From: Larkinella humicola
GTDB taxonomy: Bacteria > Bacteroidota > Bacteroidia > Cytophagales > Spirosomataceae
Direction of reading: 5' to 3'
DNA length: 64,000 bases
Assembly: GCF_008727875.1 (NCBI RefSeq)
Contig: NZ_VTWS01000003.1
Coordinates: 186,001 to 250,000 of the forward strand
Within the stretch, counting starts at the first letter, position 1, and each line of letters starts with the position of its first letter. Below the pieces are notes generated by a model, which saw nothing but the letters and a program-made list of their open reading frames with translations, was not told the origin of the DNA and searched no databases. Positions 42,227 through 51,244 of this stretch are shown piece after piece. A program made the translations under genes and the position numbers.

Positions 42227-42780
42227 GGCGGATCACTTCGAATACGGTTTCAAAGCTACCCGACCGGAACCCGGAATTGAAGCGGTTTCCGACGAAGAAC
42301 AATTTAGGCGGAATAAACCGGGAGAAATGGCCGATGATTGAGGTTCGCGAACCGCTTTTGTAAAAAAATTTAAGAAGTAAGCCGCATTTCTGGCCTTTCT
42401 GCCATATATTATTTCAGATTTCTAAAATTACCCCAAAAATAATTTCAGCAAAAAGAGTATTGACTACCGGTTACTGCATCTTTAGCTCAAATCTGCCATA
42501 TTATACGGTTTTCAGTTTACGGTATTTGGTTTATGGTGGCTGGCGCGTTAGCCACCATAAATGGACCAACAACCCTAAAAAATTACCAACCTAACGATCC
42601 TGTAGACAAAAAATACGGAAGCCTATGAAGAAACTTCATTGCTGACTATTTAATAAAGCCGGTGGTGGGACATCCATTACCGGTCAGTTGATCCCCTTCG
42701 TTTCTATGCTCGTTTTGCTACATCCCCAGTGGATGGATTGGGAATCATTACGCCGAATTTTAACCGACAAGACCAACATT
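42227..42780. other. Divergent regulatory region between two TonB receptor genes
   Basis: About 554 bp without a supported gene separate the signalling-operon receptor (minus) from the SusC gene (plus). The centre (about 42355-42530) is AT-rich and probably carries the promoters. It contains the hairpin repeat at 42530-42561, a possible minus-strand -7 box TAGCTTTG (42251-42258), and a 6-codon mini-frame ATGAAGAAACTTCATTGCTGA-like near 42626 which I do not claim as a gene. The open frame of the SusC gene extends upstream of 42781 from a TTG, but without signal-peptide logic. Confidence 0.4.
42530..42561. repeat. Hairpin repeat, family C copy 1
   Basis: TTTATGGTGGCT (42530-42541) and AGCCACCATAAA (42550-42561) are perfect 12-base inverted repeats around GGCGCGTT. 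The preceding CAGTTTACGGTATTTGG also resembles the sequence before the hairpin at 55114-55171, so the two seem to be members of one repeat family. Confidence 0.6.
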
Positions 42781-45700
42781 ATGTTAAGACACCTACCTAT
42801 TCATCCTGTTTTACAGACGATTATGCGCGTTGCTCTGTATCAATCCCTGCTGTCTCTATTCATTATTTTAACTCCGCTGGCCCACGCCCATGACGTACGG
42901 GGTCAGAAAGTGCTGGAGCAAAAAGTAACGCTGCTGCTAACCAATGTCGATGTCGAGAAGGCGCTGGAGAAAATTGAGAAGATGACGAAAGTCAAATTCA
43001 TGTACAATCCCCAGGTTTTCAGCAACCAGAAATACACTTTCCGGTTTCAGGACGAAGCGCTTTCGGGCGTATTGGAAAAAATACTGACCCCGCATAAGGT
43101 GGTTTACGAAGTCGTGCAGGACAAAATTATCCTGAAACGCGCTCCGGGTCCGGTCGAAGTCGCACCAGCCAGTGTCAAAGAAGCACCCAAACGCAATGTA
43201 ACGGGGAAAGTATCAGACGAAAACGGTGTCGGACTCCCCGGCGTCAGCGTTCTGGTGAAAGGCACCCAGCGGGGAACTTCTTCCGACGCCGAAGGGCAGT
43301 ACAAACTGGAGATTCCGGATGCGGAAGTTCAGACTGCCGTCCTGATTTTCAGCTTCGTAGGGTATACCTCCAAAGAAGTAACGGTGGGTAACCAGACGAC
43401 GCTTTCGGTGCAACTGGCTCCGGAAGCCAAGTCGCTGAACGAAGTGGTCGTAACGGCCCTCGGGATTGCGCGGGAGAAAAAAGCACTGGCTTATTCCGTT
43501 TCGGAGGTGAAAGGCAGTGAATTTACGCAGGCCCGCGAAAACAACGTCGCCAACGCCCTGACCGGTAAAATTGCCGGGGTGAACGCCACCGGTATGGCCA
43601 CCGGCCCCGGTGGTTCGAGCCGGATCATCATCCGCGGAAACGGTTCGCTGAACGGCAACAACCAGCCTTTGTATGTGATCAACGGGATGCCGATGGACAA
43701 CAGCATTCCGGGCGGTGGCACGGCTTCGGACGGCAACGGGATGAACGTCGACCGGGGCGACGGGATCGGCGGGATCAACCCCGACGACATCGAATCCATC
43801 AGCGTTTTGAAAGGTGGCCCCGCAGCAGCTCTTTACGGCGCCCGGGCCTCCAACGGGGTGATTTTGATCACGACCAAAAAAGGACGCGGTCAGAAGGGAA
43901 TCGGGGTGGAAATCAACAGCAACACAACGTTTGAAGACATCGCCGTGATTCCGAACTGGCAGTATGAGTTCGGTCAGGGTCTGGACGGCAAAAAACCGAC
44001 CACGCTGACGGAAGCCAAAAGTACGGGACGCCTGTCGTATGGAGCGCGGATGGACGGCCAGCCCACCATTCAGGTCGACGGCCAGTTGCACCCGTATTCG
44101 CCCCAGAAAGACAACCTGAAAAACTTCTACCGCACCGGAAGCAACTACATCAACTCGGTAGCTTTCACGGGCGGCAACGAATCGGTCAATTTCCGCCTGG
44201 GTCTGAACAACACCAGTTCCAACAGCATCGTGCCGAACTCGTCGTTCACCCGCCGAATCGCCAATTTGAACCTGAACGCTTTTTTGGGCAAGAAGCTGAG
44301 CATCGAAACCGTGTTCCAGTATAACCTGGAAGAAGGCAAAAACCGCCCCAAAGTGGGGTACGCCGACATGAACCCGCACTGGGCGACGTATCTGGTGGCC
44401 AACGTGGTTGACATCCGCAGCCTTTCGCCGGGGTATGACCCTTTGACGGGCAAAGAAGTAGAGTGGAACCCGGTTCCAGCCGCCCCGAACCCCTATTTTG
44501 TGGTCAACAAGTTCAAAAACGACGACACCAAAAACCGGTTTCTGAGTCAGGGAAGCATTCGTTACGACATTCTGGACAACCTGTATCTGAAAGGCAGCGT
44601 GAGCCAGGATTATTACAGCTTCTCGTCGGAATACGTACAGCCGACCAACAATGCCTACCAGCCGCTGGGAACGTATGAAGCCCGGAAAACGACGTCGTCG
44701 GAAACCAACGGCATGTTGACGCTGAACTATAACACCACGTTTTTCAAGGAACTGAGCTTTACGGCGATGTTGGGAGCCAATTCGCAACGCGCCATTTACG
44801 ACCAGACAGTGATCGCGGGCAGCGAGTTTACGGTGCCTTATTTCTACAGCTACACCAACCTGGCCGCATCGACGACCACGCCGACGTATCTGAAAAGCGC
44901 GATCAATTCCGTGTTTGGTTCGGTCGATTTTGGCTACAAGGGTCTGGCGTACCTGACGGTTTCCGGTCGGCAGGACTGGTTCTCGGTTCTGAATCCGAAA
45001 AGCAACAGCATTTTCTACCCGTCGATCGGTGGCTCGCTGATTCTGTCGGATGCGTTCCGCTTGCCGAAAGCCATCAGCTTTGCCAAACTGCGGGCCTCGT
45101 GGGCGCAGGTGGGTGGTGCTACGGTGAATGCCTACCAGATTTACCAGTATTACTCGATGCAGCAGGGTGGTCACAATGGTCGTCCGGTGCAGGTGTTGTC
45201 GTCGTCGCAGGTGCCCAACCCGGATCTGAAACCGCTGACATCCACCACCTACGAAGGCGGTCTTGAAGCCAAATTCCTGAACAACCGCCTGGGCATCGAC
45301 CTGACGTTTTACAACCGGAAAACCACGGACGACATCGTAACGTCCAACATCGCCCTGTCGTCGGGCTACACCTCGGCCCTGCTGAACGTGGGTGAGTTGA
45401 GCAACAAAGGCGTGGAACTGCTGCTGACCGGCACGCCCGTTGCCAAAGGCGCTTTCGGCTGGGATGTCAGCTTCAACATGGCCTACAACAAAAGCAAGAT
45501 CGAGCGGCTGGCCGAAGGGCTGACCGGCATCGACGTCGGCAGCGGTGTGGGTGGTGGTCTGGTGCGGAACGTCCTGAACCGCCCGTATGGAACGGTTTGG
45601 GGATACCAGAAGAAAACCGATGCCAATGGCAACGTCGTTTTCAATACCGCCAGCGGTTATGCCGTTCGGGGCGATCTGCAGGAAATCGGGCAGGGCACTC

Positions 45701-46227
45701 CTCCGCTCACGATGGGGATTACCAACAATTTCCGGTATAAAAACTTCTCGCTCAATTTCCTGATCGACGGCAAGTTCGGCAGCATTGTGTATTCGAACCT
45801 CTACCAGTATGCCTACCGGTTTGGTCTGCCGCAGGAAACGCTGCCGGGTCGTGAAACCGGTGTCACCGTAACCGGTGTCACCCCCGAAGGCAATCCGTTT
45901 ACCAAAACCTGGAAAAAAGAAGAGGTAGACACTTACTACGACAACGACAAGAATTACACCGCCATGTTCATGTTCAACAACGACTTCGTAAAGCTTCGTC
46001 AGGTAGTTTTGAGCTACAACCTACCCGTCAGCAAGCTGTCGTTCCTGAAACTGCAATCGGCTTCGATTTCCTTCGTGGCGCGTAACCTCGCGATTCTGTA
46101 CAAGGACAAAAAGAACCAGTATTTCGATCCTGAATCGGGCTATACGAGCACCAACGCCCAGGGTCTGGAAGCCTTTGGGGTGCCCAGAACCCGCAGTCTT
46201 GGTGTGAATTTAATGGTGAAATTCTAA
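42781..46227 (+). CDS. SusC/RagA family TonB-linked outer membrane protein with STN domain
   Basis: An outer-membrane importer of 1148 residues from the ATG at 42781, chosen because it leads into a signal sequence (VLQTIMRVALYQSLLSLFI...PLAHA). Domains: an STN (secretin/TonB short N-terminal) domain at about 50-112 (VTLLLTNVDVEKALEKIEKMT, FRFQDEALSGVLEKIL); a carboxypeptidase-like domain at about 140-220 (GVGLPGVSVLVKGTQRGTSSD); the SusC box EVVVTALGIAREKKAL at about 220; a plug (NALTGKIAGVNATG, IIRGNGSLNGNNQPLYVINGMPMDN, GPAAALYGARASNGVI); and a long barrel ending GVNLMVKF. Its SusD partner follows after 16 bp. STN domains often pass a signal to a FecR-type anti-sigma factor, but no FecI/FecR pair is in this window. 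A nearby sulfatase suggests a sulfated substrate (inference). Confidence 0.95.
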   Translation: MLRHLPIHPVLQTIMRVALYQSLLSLFIILTPLAHAHDVRGQKVLEQKVTLLLTNVDVEKALEKIEKMTKVKFMYNPQVFSNQKYTFRFQDEALSGVLEKILTPHKVVYEVVQDKIILKRAPGPVEVAPASVKEAPKRNVTGKVSDENGVGLPGVSVLVKGTQRGTSSDAEGQYKLEIPDAEVQTAVLIFSFVGYTSKEVTVGNQTTLSVQLAPEAKSLNEVVVTALGIAREKKALAYSVSEVKGSEFTQARENNVANALTGKIAGVNATGMATGPGGSSRIIIRGNGSLNGNNQPLYVINGMPMDNSIPGGGTASDGNGMNVDRGDGIGGINPDDIESISVLKGGPAAALYGARASNGVILITTKKGRGQKGIGVEINSNTTFEDIAVIPNWQYEFGQGLDGKKPTTLTEAKSTGRLSYGARMDGQPTIQVDGQLHPYSPQKDNLKNFYRTGSNYINSVAFTGGNESVNFRLGLNNTSSNSIVPNSSFTRRIANLNLNAFLGKKLSIETVFQYNLEEGKNRPKVGYADMNPHWATYLVANVVDIRSLSPGYDPLTGKEVEWNPVPAAPNPYFVVNKFKNDDTKNRFLSQGSIRYDILDNLYLKGSVSQDYYSFSSEYVQPTNNAYQPLGTYEARKTTSSETNGMLTLNYNTTFFKELSFTAMLGANSQRAIYDQTVIAGSEFTVPYFYSYTNLAASTTTPTYLKSAINSVFGSVDFGYKGLAYLTVSGRQDWFSVLNPKSNSIFYPSIGGSLILSDAFRLPKAISFAKLRASWAQVGGATVNAYQIYQYYSMQQGGHNGRPVQVLSSSQVPNPDLKPLTSTTYEGGLEAKFLNNRLGIDLTFYNRKTTDDIVTSNIALSSGYTSALLNVGELSNKGVELLLTGTPVAKGAFGWDVSFNMAYNKSKIERLAEGLTGIDVGSGVGGGLVRNVLNRPYGTVWGYQKKTDANGNVVFNTASGYAVRGDLQEIGQGTPPLTMGITNNFRYKNFSLNFLIDGKFGSIVYSNLYQYAYRFGLPQETLPGRETGVTVTGVTPEGNPFTKTWKKEEVDTYYDNDKNYTAMFMFNNDFVKLRQVVLSYNLPVSKLSFLKLQSASISFVARNLAILYKDKKNQYFDPESGYTSTNAQGLEAFGVPRTRSLGVNLMVKF

Positions 46228-46243
46228 TTAAAACTATCTCACG

Positions 46244-47806
46244 ATGAAGCGTCTGATCCAAAAAATACTGTGTGCGGCCCCATTGTTCTTCCTGTTGTCT
46301 TCCTGCGACAAGGGTTTTGAGGAAATGAACGTGGACCCCAATAAATATTCCGAAGTCATTCCCGAATACATGTTCACCCGCGCCTTGCTGGACGGCGTAA
46401 GCACCAACTTTACCGGGGCGGCTTACCTGACCATCGGGCAGTCGATGCAGCACTTTGCTACCTACAAGGAGGTCCCGGCGGCTGGTGACAAATACTTCAA
46501 TTTCAGCTATTCGACCGGCAACTGGAATGCCTACGCCGGAACCGGTGCCGGGCAGGGCGCGATCGTTTCCATCCGCCAGGTGATCGATGCGGTTTCGACC
46601 AATCCGGCCAGCGTGAACAAACTGTCGGCGGCCCGCATCTGGAAGGCGTATGTATTTCACCGGCTGACGGATTTGTACGGTGACATTCCGTATTTCGAGG
46701 CTGGAAAGGCCCTTTCTGACAAGAATTACGGCCCTAAATACGACACCCAGCAGGCGATTTACGCCGATTTGCTGAAAGAACTGGAACAGTCGATTGCGGC
46801 TTTCGATGCCACCAAGGCCACTTTTGGTTCAGCCGACCTGATGTTTGGGGGCGACGTGGTGAAGTGGAAAAAATTCGCCTACTCGCTGATGCTGCGGCTG
46901 GGCATGCGCCTGACCGAAGTGGATGCGGCTACGGCCAAAACCTGGGTTGAAAAAGCCATCGCCGGGGGCGTGATTCTGGAGGATGCCGACCGGGCCGTCA
47001 TTGCCTACGTGGACGGTTCGCAAACCGCCAGCCGCAATTTCATTGCCAACGGTTTGCTCAGCACCGATTACATCACACCCGGTGGCGACAATGTGGAAGG
47101 CGGCAAATTTGCCAAAACGCTGATCGATTATTTGAAAAACACCAAAGATCCGCGTCTGAACGTGATTTCCATCGTCTGGACGTCTGCCGACGGCAAAACG
47201 TTTACGGCTGATACCACAACGGCTTTGCAAAGCGGAATGCCCAACGCGGCTTACAACAACCTGCCAGCCAACTTCAACACGTTTTCTGAACCCAATCCGA
47301 ACACGCTGCTGAAATACAGTGCGCCCTTGATCGTGTTTGGCAATGCCGAAACGAACCTGTTGCTGGCGGAAGCTTCCGTACGGGGTTGGGCCAGCGGAAC
47401 AACGGCGGCAACGGCGTATGCCAATGCCGTTAGAGCCGGGATGCGGCAATGGTCGCTGTTTGGAACCGGTGGGGCAATCTCCGAGGCCAAGGTCAACGCG
47501 TACCTGGCCCTCAATCCGTACAAAACCGGTGGGACCGTGGCGCAGCAAATGGAACAGATCCAGACCCAAAAGTGGGTGTCGCTTTTCCTGGAAGACGAAT
47601 ACGAGATTTTTGCCAACTGGCGCCGGACCGGCTATCCGGTGCTGACGCCGACCAATTATCCGGGCAACCTGACGGGCGGAAAAATCCCAACCCGCTTTGT
47701 GGTTCCCGATTCGGAAGAAACGTACAACAAAACCAATTTCATCGAAGCACGAACACGGCAGGGCGGCACCAACACGCTCTCCAGCGTTGTCTGGTGGGAT
47801 AAATAG
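46244..47806 (+). CDS. SusD/RagB family nutrient-binding outer membrane lipoprotein
   Basis: A 520-residue surface lipoprotein that caps the SusC channel and captures ligand. The lipobox is LLSSC followed by DKGFEEMNVDPNKY, the typical opening of the SusD-like_2 subgroup. Further family features: FTRALLDGVSTNF, the TPR-like helices (ARIWKAYVFHRLTDLYGDIPYFEAGKALSDKNYGPKYDTQQAIYADLLKELEQ region), VKWKKFAYSLMLRLGMRLTEVD, LLLAEASVRGW and the C-terminal QTQKWVSLFLEDEYEIFANWRRTGYPVL. It starts 16 bp after the SusC stop and ends at an intrinsic terminator, so the pair forms a two-gene transcript. The SusD-like_2 subgroup is often linked to peptide or unknown substrates as well as glycans, so the substrate is open. 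Confidence 0.94.
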   Translation: MKRLIQKILCAAPLFFLLSSCDKGFEEMNVDPNKYSEVIPEYMFTRALLDGVSTNFTGAAYLTIGQSMQHFATYKEVPAAGDKYFNFSYSTGNWNAYAGTGAGQGAIVSIRQVIDAVSTNPASVNKLSAARIWKAYVFHRLTDLYGDIPYFEAGKALSDKNYGPKYDTQQAIYADLLKELEQSIAAFDATKATFGSADLMFGGDVVKWKKFAYSLMLRLGMRLTEVDAATAKTWVEKAIAGGVILEDADRAVIAYVDGSQTASRNFIANGLLSTDYITPGGDNVEGGKFAKTLIDYLKNTKDPRLNVISIVWTSADGKTFTADTTTALQSGMPNAAYNNLPANFNTFSEPNPNTLLKYSAPLIVFGNAETNLLLAEASVRGWASGTTAATAYANAVRAGMRQWSLFGTGGAISEAKVNAYLALNPYKTGGTVAQQMEQIQTQKWVSLFLEDEYEIFANWRRTGYPVLTPTNYPGNLTGGKIPTRFVVPDSEETYNKTNFIEARTRQGGTNTLSSVVWWDK

Positions 47807-47848
47807 GCAACGATAGATCGTTTTCGAGTACCGATTAAATTGACAAAC

Positions 47849-47884
47849 AAAATAGCACCGGGATCTTCCTGGTGCTATTTTTTT
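47849..47884. terminator. Intrinsic terminator between SusD and sulfatase genes
   Basis: AAATAGCACCGGGA - tct - TCCTGGTGCTATTT with one mismatch, followed by a run of T on the plus strand and preceded by A-rich sequence. It can end both the SusC/SusD transcript and the convergent sulfatase transcript. Confidence 0.8.
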
Positions 47885-47907
47885 GGGTTGGTGTTATGGA
47901 TGGCCGG

Positions 47908-49308
47908 TTATTCCTTCTTTTTAGCATAAACGATGTCGAGTGCGGCTCCGGCATCCCCCTGTTGTTTCATCCAGGTTTCCAGCTTCTGCCGGTATTGTCT
48001 GATCCGGTTTTGGTGAGTCGGGTCCGTTGCCAGATTGGTAAGCTCCCAGGGGTCTTTCTGGGTATCGTAAAATTCGATGGCGGGCCGTTTCACAACCCGG
48101 TCCGTGATCCGCTTGGCATTCGGATCGTTCGGTGCCTGGTCGATCCAGGAGAACCAGACCGAATTGCGGTCTTTTTGCTTCGCGTTCATCATAAACCGGT
48201 TGTAATATTCTTCATCGGGTGTCAGGTTCAGAATCAGCTTGTAGCGGGTGTCGCGGATGCTGCGGATCGGATAGGGATTTCCTTCGGGAATGTTGTTGTG
48301 GATTCCGTAGGCATACGGTCGCGCGGTCGAACTTTTTCCCAGCAAAACCGGCAGAAAGCTTTTGCCGTCCAGCCCGGCGATGGGTTTGCCCCCCGCAATA
48401 TCCACAAGGGTTGGGGTAATGTCTTCGTATTGAACCAGCGCGTCGGTTTCAGTTCGGGGTTTGACGGTTCCGGGCCATTTGACCACCATCGAACTTTTCT
48501 GTCCCACATCCCACAGGTTCCATTTCGCACCCGGGAACTGTGCACCCTGTTCGCCCAGAAACACGACGATGGTGTTCTTGTCCTGACCGGTTTCTTTCAA
48601 CAAGCGGGTAATTTCGCCCACCTGCTCGTCCAGCCGCCGGACTTCAGCCAGGTATTTGACAAATTGTCGGCGCGTGACCGGCGTATCGATCCAATTGGCG
48701 GGCAGAATCAATTTATCCGCATCGAACTCGGTGGTATCGCCCACCGTCCAGGGGGTATGCGGATTGATGCTCATGACAAACAGGCAATACGGCTGGTTCG
48801 TGCGGGTGATGAATTTCCGGACATCATTCAACTGGTAGTCGTCCGTCGGGGCCACGCAGTTGGGTTCAAAACCGGTGATGATCTCGAACGGAAAAACGGT
48901 TTTGGGTTTGGTGCTGTGATCTTTGCCCGTTAGCCCAACGCGATACCCCAGATCCGCCAGGTAATGGCCAACGCTTTTCAGGGTATCATAAACCGGCTTG
49001 TGGTTTTGGAATGATCCGTGCCGCACCGGATACAAACCCGTAAAGAGCGAGGCCCGCGTCGGCACACACATGGCTTCGGACGCGTAGATGTGATTGAATT
49101 TCAAGCCTTCATTCGCCAGCGCATCGATGTGGGTCGTCTTCAGGTTTTTCCCGCCGTAACAACTCAACTGCCGACTGTCCAGGTCATCGGCCATGATGAT
49201 GATTACGTTGGGTTTGGTAGCCACCGGGGAGGGCGTTACGGCGAGCCCCAGCCAACCGCTGCTAAGTAGGATCAAACCGAGTAAAAGTCGATTCCGGGAA
49301 GTCATCAT
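47908..49308 (-). CDS. Sulfatase (S1 family, formylglycine-dependent)
   Basis: A 466-residue exported sulfatase. The ATG at 49308 is chosen over an upstream GTG because it starts directly with the signal peptide (MMTSRNRLLLGLILL). Seen: the metal-binding start NVIIIMADDLDSRQLSCYGG; the activation motif CVPTRASLFTG with Cys81, to be converted to formylglycine by a sulfatase-modifying enzyme not in this window; VGLTGKDHSTKPK (Lys/His of the active site); NPHTPW; and FLGEQGAQFPGAKW. Many family members have an N next to the metal Asp here, while this one has EQG. It hydrolyses sulfate esters, probably on glycans or aryl compounds. It is convergent with the SusC/SusD pair and may serve the same substrate. 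The C-terminal part (YDTQKDPWELTNLATDP) is typical of the family. Confidence 0.93.
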   Translation of the reverse strand: MMTSRNRLLLGLILLSSGWLGLAVTPSPVATKPNVIIIMADDLDSRQLSCYGGKNLKTTHIDALANEGLKFNHIYASEAMCVPTRASLFTGLYPVRHGSFQNHKPVYDTLKSVGHYLADLGYRVGLTGKDHSTKPKTVFPFEIITGFEPNCVAPTDDYQLNDVRKFITRTNQPYCLFVMSINPHTPWTVGDTTEFDADKLILPANWIDTPVTRRQFVKYLAEVRRLDEQVGEITRLLKETGQDKNTIVVFLGEQGAQFPGAKWNLWDVGQKSSMVVKWPGTVKPRTETDALVQYEDITPTLVDIAGGKPIAGLDGKSFLPVLLGKSSTARPYAYGIHNNIPEGNPYPIRSIRDTRYKLILNLTPDEEYYNRFMMNAKQKDRNSVWFSWIDQAPNDPNAKRITDRVVKRPAIEFYDTQKDPWELTNLATDPTHQNRIRQYRQKLETWMKQQGDAGAALDIVYAKKKE

Positions 49309-49401
49309 AGACGCTGTTTTTAGATTTTTCAGAAATTTCACGGTACGGAATAGCGCAGGCCGGAGACCGGAATGGGTCAGCCGCGAGTTGGTAAAACCGC
49401 C

Positions 49402-49908
49402 TTACTCCAGCGGCAGAATCACATTGGTCAGCTTCCAGTCGAACCAGTCGCGTGTGAGCACAAAACGAATTTCATTCCCGTCTTTGTGGGGAACATAGGC
49501 CGAAAACGTATTGAAGGAATTGAACCGAAAGCGCACTTTACCGAACGGTTCGGTCGTTCCCCCGGTGGATTTCTTCAGGGGATTCACTTTTTGCCCCCGC
49601 ATCATCGTCGCCAGGCCAACCGGTGTTACCATCCGGTCAACTACCGCTCCGGCAAAGAGGCCGGTCAATCCTTTCACCATGGCTGTAGCCGGGCTGTTGT
49701 TAGGGTCGTTGACGGCATTGGCAGCCTGTGCGTTGAGCTGATCTTTGAGATTCTGGCGCAACCGGGTAAAGTCCACCTGATCAGCAATCGCTTCCGCATC
49801 GTTGGCCTTCACACCCGTTTTGAGTTGATAAACCGTATAGTAAGGCCCCACCCAGATGATGCCCAGAACGGCAAGGACGGTGATGGCAATGTAGTGACGC
49901 GGTTTCAT
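49402..49908 (-). CDS. DUF2939 domain protein, membrane-anchored
   Basis: A 168-residue protein with an N-terminal membrane anchor or uncleaved signal (HYIAITVLAVLGIIWVGPYYTVY). The DUF2939 pattern follows: YQLKTGVKANDAEAIADQVDFTRLRQNLKDQLNAQ, a helix-rich middle (ATAMVKGLTGLFAGAVVDRMVTPVGLATMM), and a closing beta part (FNTFSAYVPHKDGNEIRFVLTRDWFDWKLTNVILP). The ATG at 49908 is preferred to a start 16 codons upstream. The function of DUF2939 proteins is unknown. It lies 93 bp upstream of the sulfatase start on the same strand, and the two could be co-transcribed, though nothing ties them functionally. Confidence 0.82.
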   Translation of the reverse strand: MKPRHYIAITVLAVLGIIWVGPYYTVYQLKTGVKANDAEAIADQVDFTRLRQNLKDQLNAQAANAVNDPNNSPATAMVKGLTGLFAGAVVDRMVTPVGLATMMRGQKVNPLKKSTGGTTEPFGKVRFRFNSFNTFSAYVPHKDGNEIRFVLTRDWFDWKLTNVILPLE

Positions 49909-50054
49909 GACGGGTTTATTTTTTTGTAAAGCTACAAGAAGTACAATACGACCCAAAGCGTTGTTTCGCGGCCACAGGTTGTCCGTGAGCGGAGCAATAA
50001 CCGCCAGGTATACTTCGCCTAAAATAACCCGTATGGCTGTTATTTACCCTTAAT

Positions 50055-50088
50055 TGTACATACTCCCCAGATTGTTCACTATCTTCGT
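50055..50088 (+). promoter_or_regulatory. Possible promoter of the methyltransferase gene
   Basis: TTG (50055-50057), 23 nt, TATCTTCG (50081-50088). The -7 box is the same as that before the S9 peptidase gene. The start would be near 50095, leaving an AT-rich leader of about 90 nt. Confidence 0.35.
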
Positions 50089-50184
50089 CAAAAGCAAAGA
50101 GACTGTTTAGATTCTGAAACCGGGTTTTAAACTAATTTTAAAACTGTAATAAAGTTATAAACGCAGTTTTATTGAAAGTATCGT

Positions 50185-51132
50185 ATGAAGTGTCGTATCT
50201 GCGGAAGTGAAAAGGAAAAAAAATATTTCAAAGCAAAAGAAATGATGCTTGGCACACGAGAAGAATTTACCTACTTCCAGTGCGGCCAATGCCATTGTTT
50301 ACAAATAGAAGACATTCCCGGCAATTTATCGAAATATTATCCCGAAGGTTACAACGGATTCGAGTCTCCTGAAAAGGATATATTCGGAGGAATAAAAGGC
50401 ACCATCAGGAAGTACAAATATAAAGCATCTTTATTCCCAAAAACCGCTTCTTCAGGCTTTCTAAACGGGTTCTTTCAGGCAAAGCAATACGACATACTGG
50501 GTTCTTTGTCGCTGACCATGCAGTCTAAAATACTGGATGTGGGCAGTGGTGAGGGGGCTTTTCTATACCCCTTATACGAATTAGGAATGAAGCGGGTGCA
50601 AGGCGTAGATCCCTTTATAAAGGAAACTATTGTCTATCCAAACGGGTATAAAGTTATTAAAAATCAAATCTATACGGTTACCGGAAAATGGGATATTATC
50701 CTTTATAACCATTCTTTTGAGCATGTTCCGGATCCTTTAGAACATTTACTGGCAGTTTCCAACTTGTTAAAACCCGGTGGAATTTGTGTCATCCGGATTC
50801 CAACGGTTACTTCATACGCCTGGGAACATTACGGAACAGACTGGTTTCAACTGGATGCGCCCAGACATTTATTTCTCCATTCGCTAGAGAGCATGAAATT
50901 TCTAATTTCAAAGACGGGGCTGAAACTAGAAGATATTATATATGATTCTACCCATGCGCAATTTACAAACAGCGAAAAATATAAAAATAACATCGGGCTT
51001 TACGAGGACTCAAAAAGCCTATATTCAAGTTATTTAGACAGAAAATTAAAAAAAGAAAAATACAAAAGGCTCGCCCGGCAATTAAACAAAGAAAATAAAG
51101 GTGATCAGGCCGCTTTTATCATTAAAAATTAA
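50185..51132 (+). CDS. Class I SAM-dependent methyltransferase with N-terminal zinc-finger-like motif (likely acquired gene)
   Basis: A 315-residue protein. The first 40 residues hold CRICG and FQCGQCHC, a four-cysteine zinc-ribbon-like start seen in many methyltransferases that act on sugars in surface-glycan or secondary-metabolite clusters. The SAM-binding core follows at about 112-230: ILDVGSGEGAFLYPLYELG (motif I), WDIILYNHSFEHVPDPLEHLLAVSNLLKPGGICVIRIP, and the family's GTDWFQLDAPRHLFLHS. The tail is lysine-rich (YLDRKLKKEKYKRLARQLNKEN). Base composition is clearly more AT-rich than all neighbours, with many AAA, ATA and TTA codons, which points to horizontal transfer. It stands alone, with 276 bp upstream and a hairpin downstream; no sugar-biosynthesis genes lie near. 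The substrate is unknown. Confidence 0.9.
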   Translation: MKCRICGSEKEKKYFKAKEMMLGTREEFTYFQCGQCHCLQIEDIPGNLSKYYPEGYNGFESPEKDIFGGIKGTIRKYKYKASLFPKTASSGFLNGFFQAKQYDILGSLSLTMQSKILDVGSGEGAFLYPLYELGMKRVQGVDPFIKETIVYPNGYKVIKNQIYTVTGKWDIILYNHSFEHVPDPLEHLLAVSNLLKPGGICVIRIPTVTSYAWEHYGTDWFQLDAPRHLFLHSLESMKFLISKTGLKLEDIIYDSTHAQFTNSEKYKNNIGLYEDSKSLYSSYLDRKLKKEKYKRLARQLNKENKGDQAAFIIKN

Positions 51133-51196
51133 AGAGATGTATACGCATCAGACAAGCGATTGCAACCCTACAAAATAGCTGATTCAAAACCTTTTT

Positions 51197-51231
51197 CACG
51201 TTGTCACTTGCTGTAAGCAAGTGACAACGTG
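51197..51231. terminator. Perfect 16-bp hairpin between convergent genes
   Basis: CACGTTGTCACTTGCT (51197-51212) - GTA - AGCAAGTGACAACGTG (51216-51231). It is perfect, with a 3-base loop, between the methyltransferase (+) and the DUF1080 gene (-). There is no run of T after it on either strand, so a termination role comes from position only. Confidence 0.55.
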
Positions 51232-51244
51232 GTCGTTCCTTCGT

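Noticed and set aside
42688-42780. 31-codon N-terminal extension of the STN-type SusC
   Set aside because: It starts with TTG and puts about 30 non-signal residues before a good signal sequence; the ATG at 42781 is more plausible.
43213-45174. 653-codon minus-strand frame inside the STN-type SusC gene
   Set aside because: The length comes from GC-rich codon structure of the real gene; the product is rich in R, H, V and Q with no domain, as expected for an antisense shadow.
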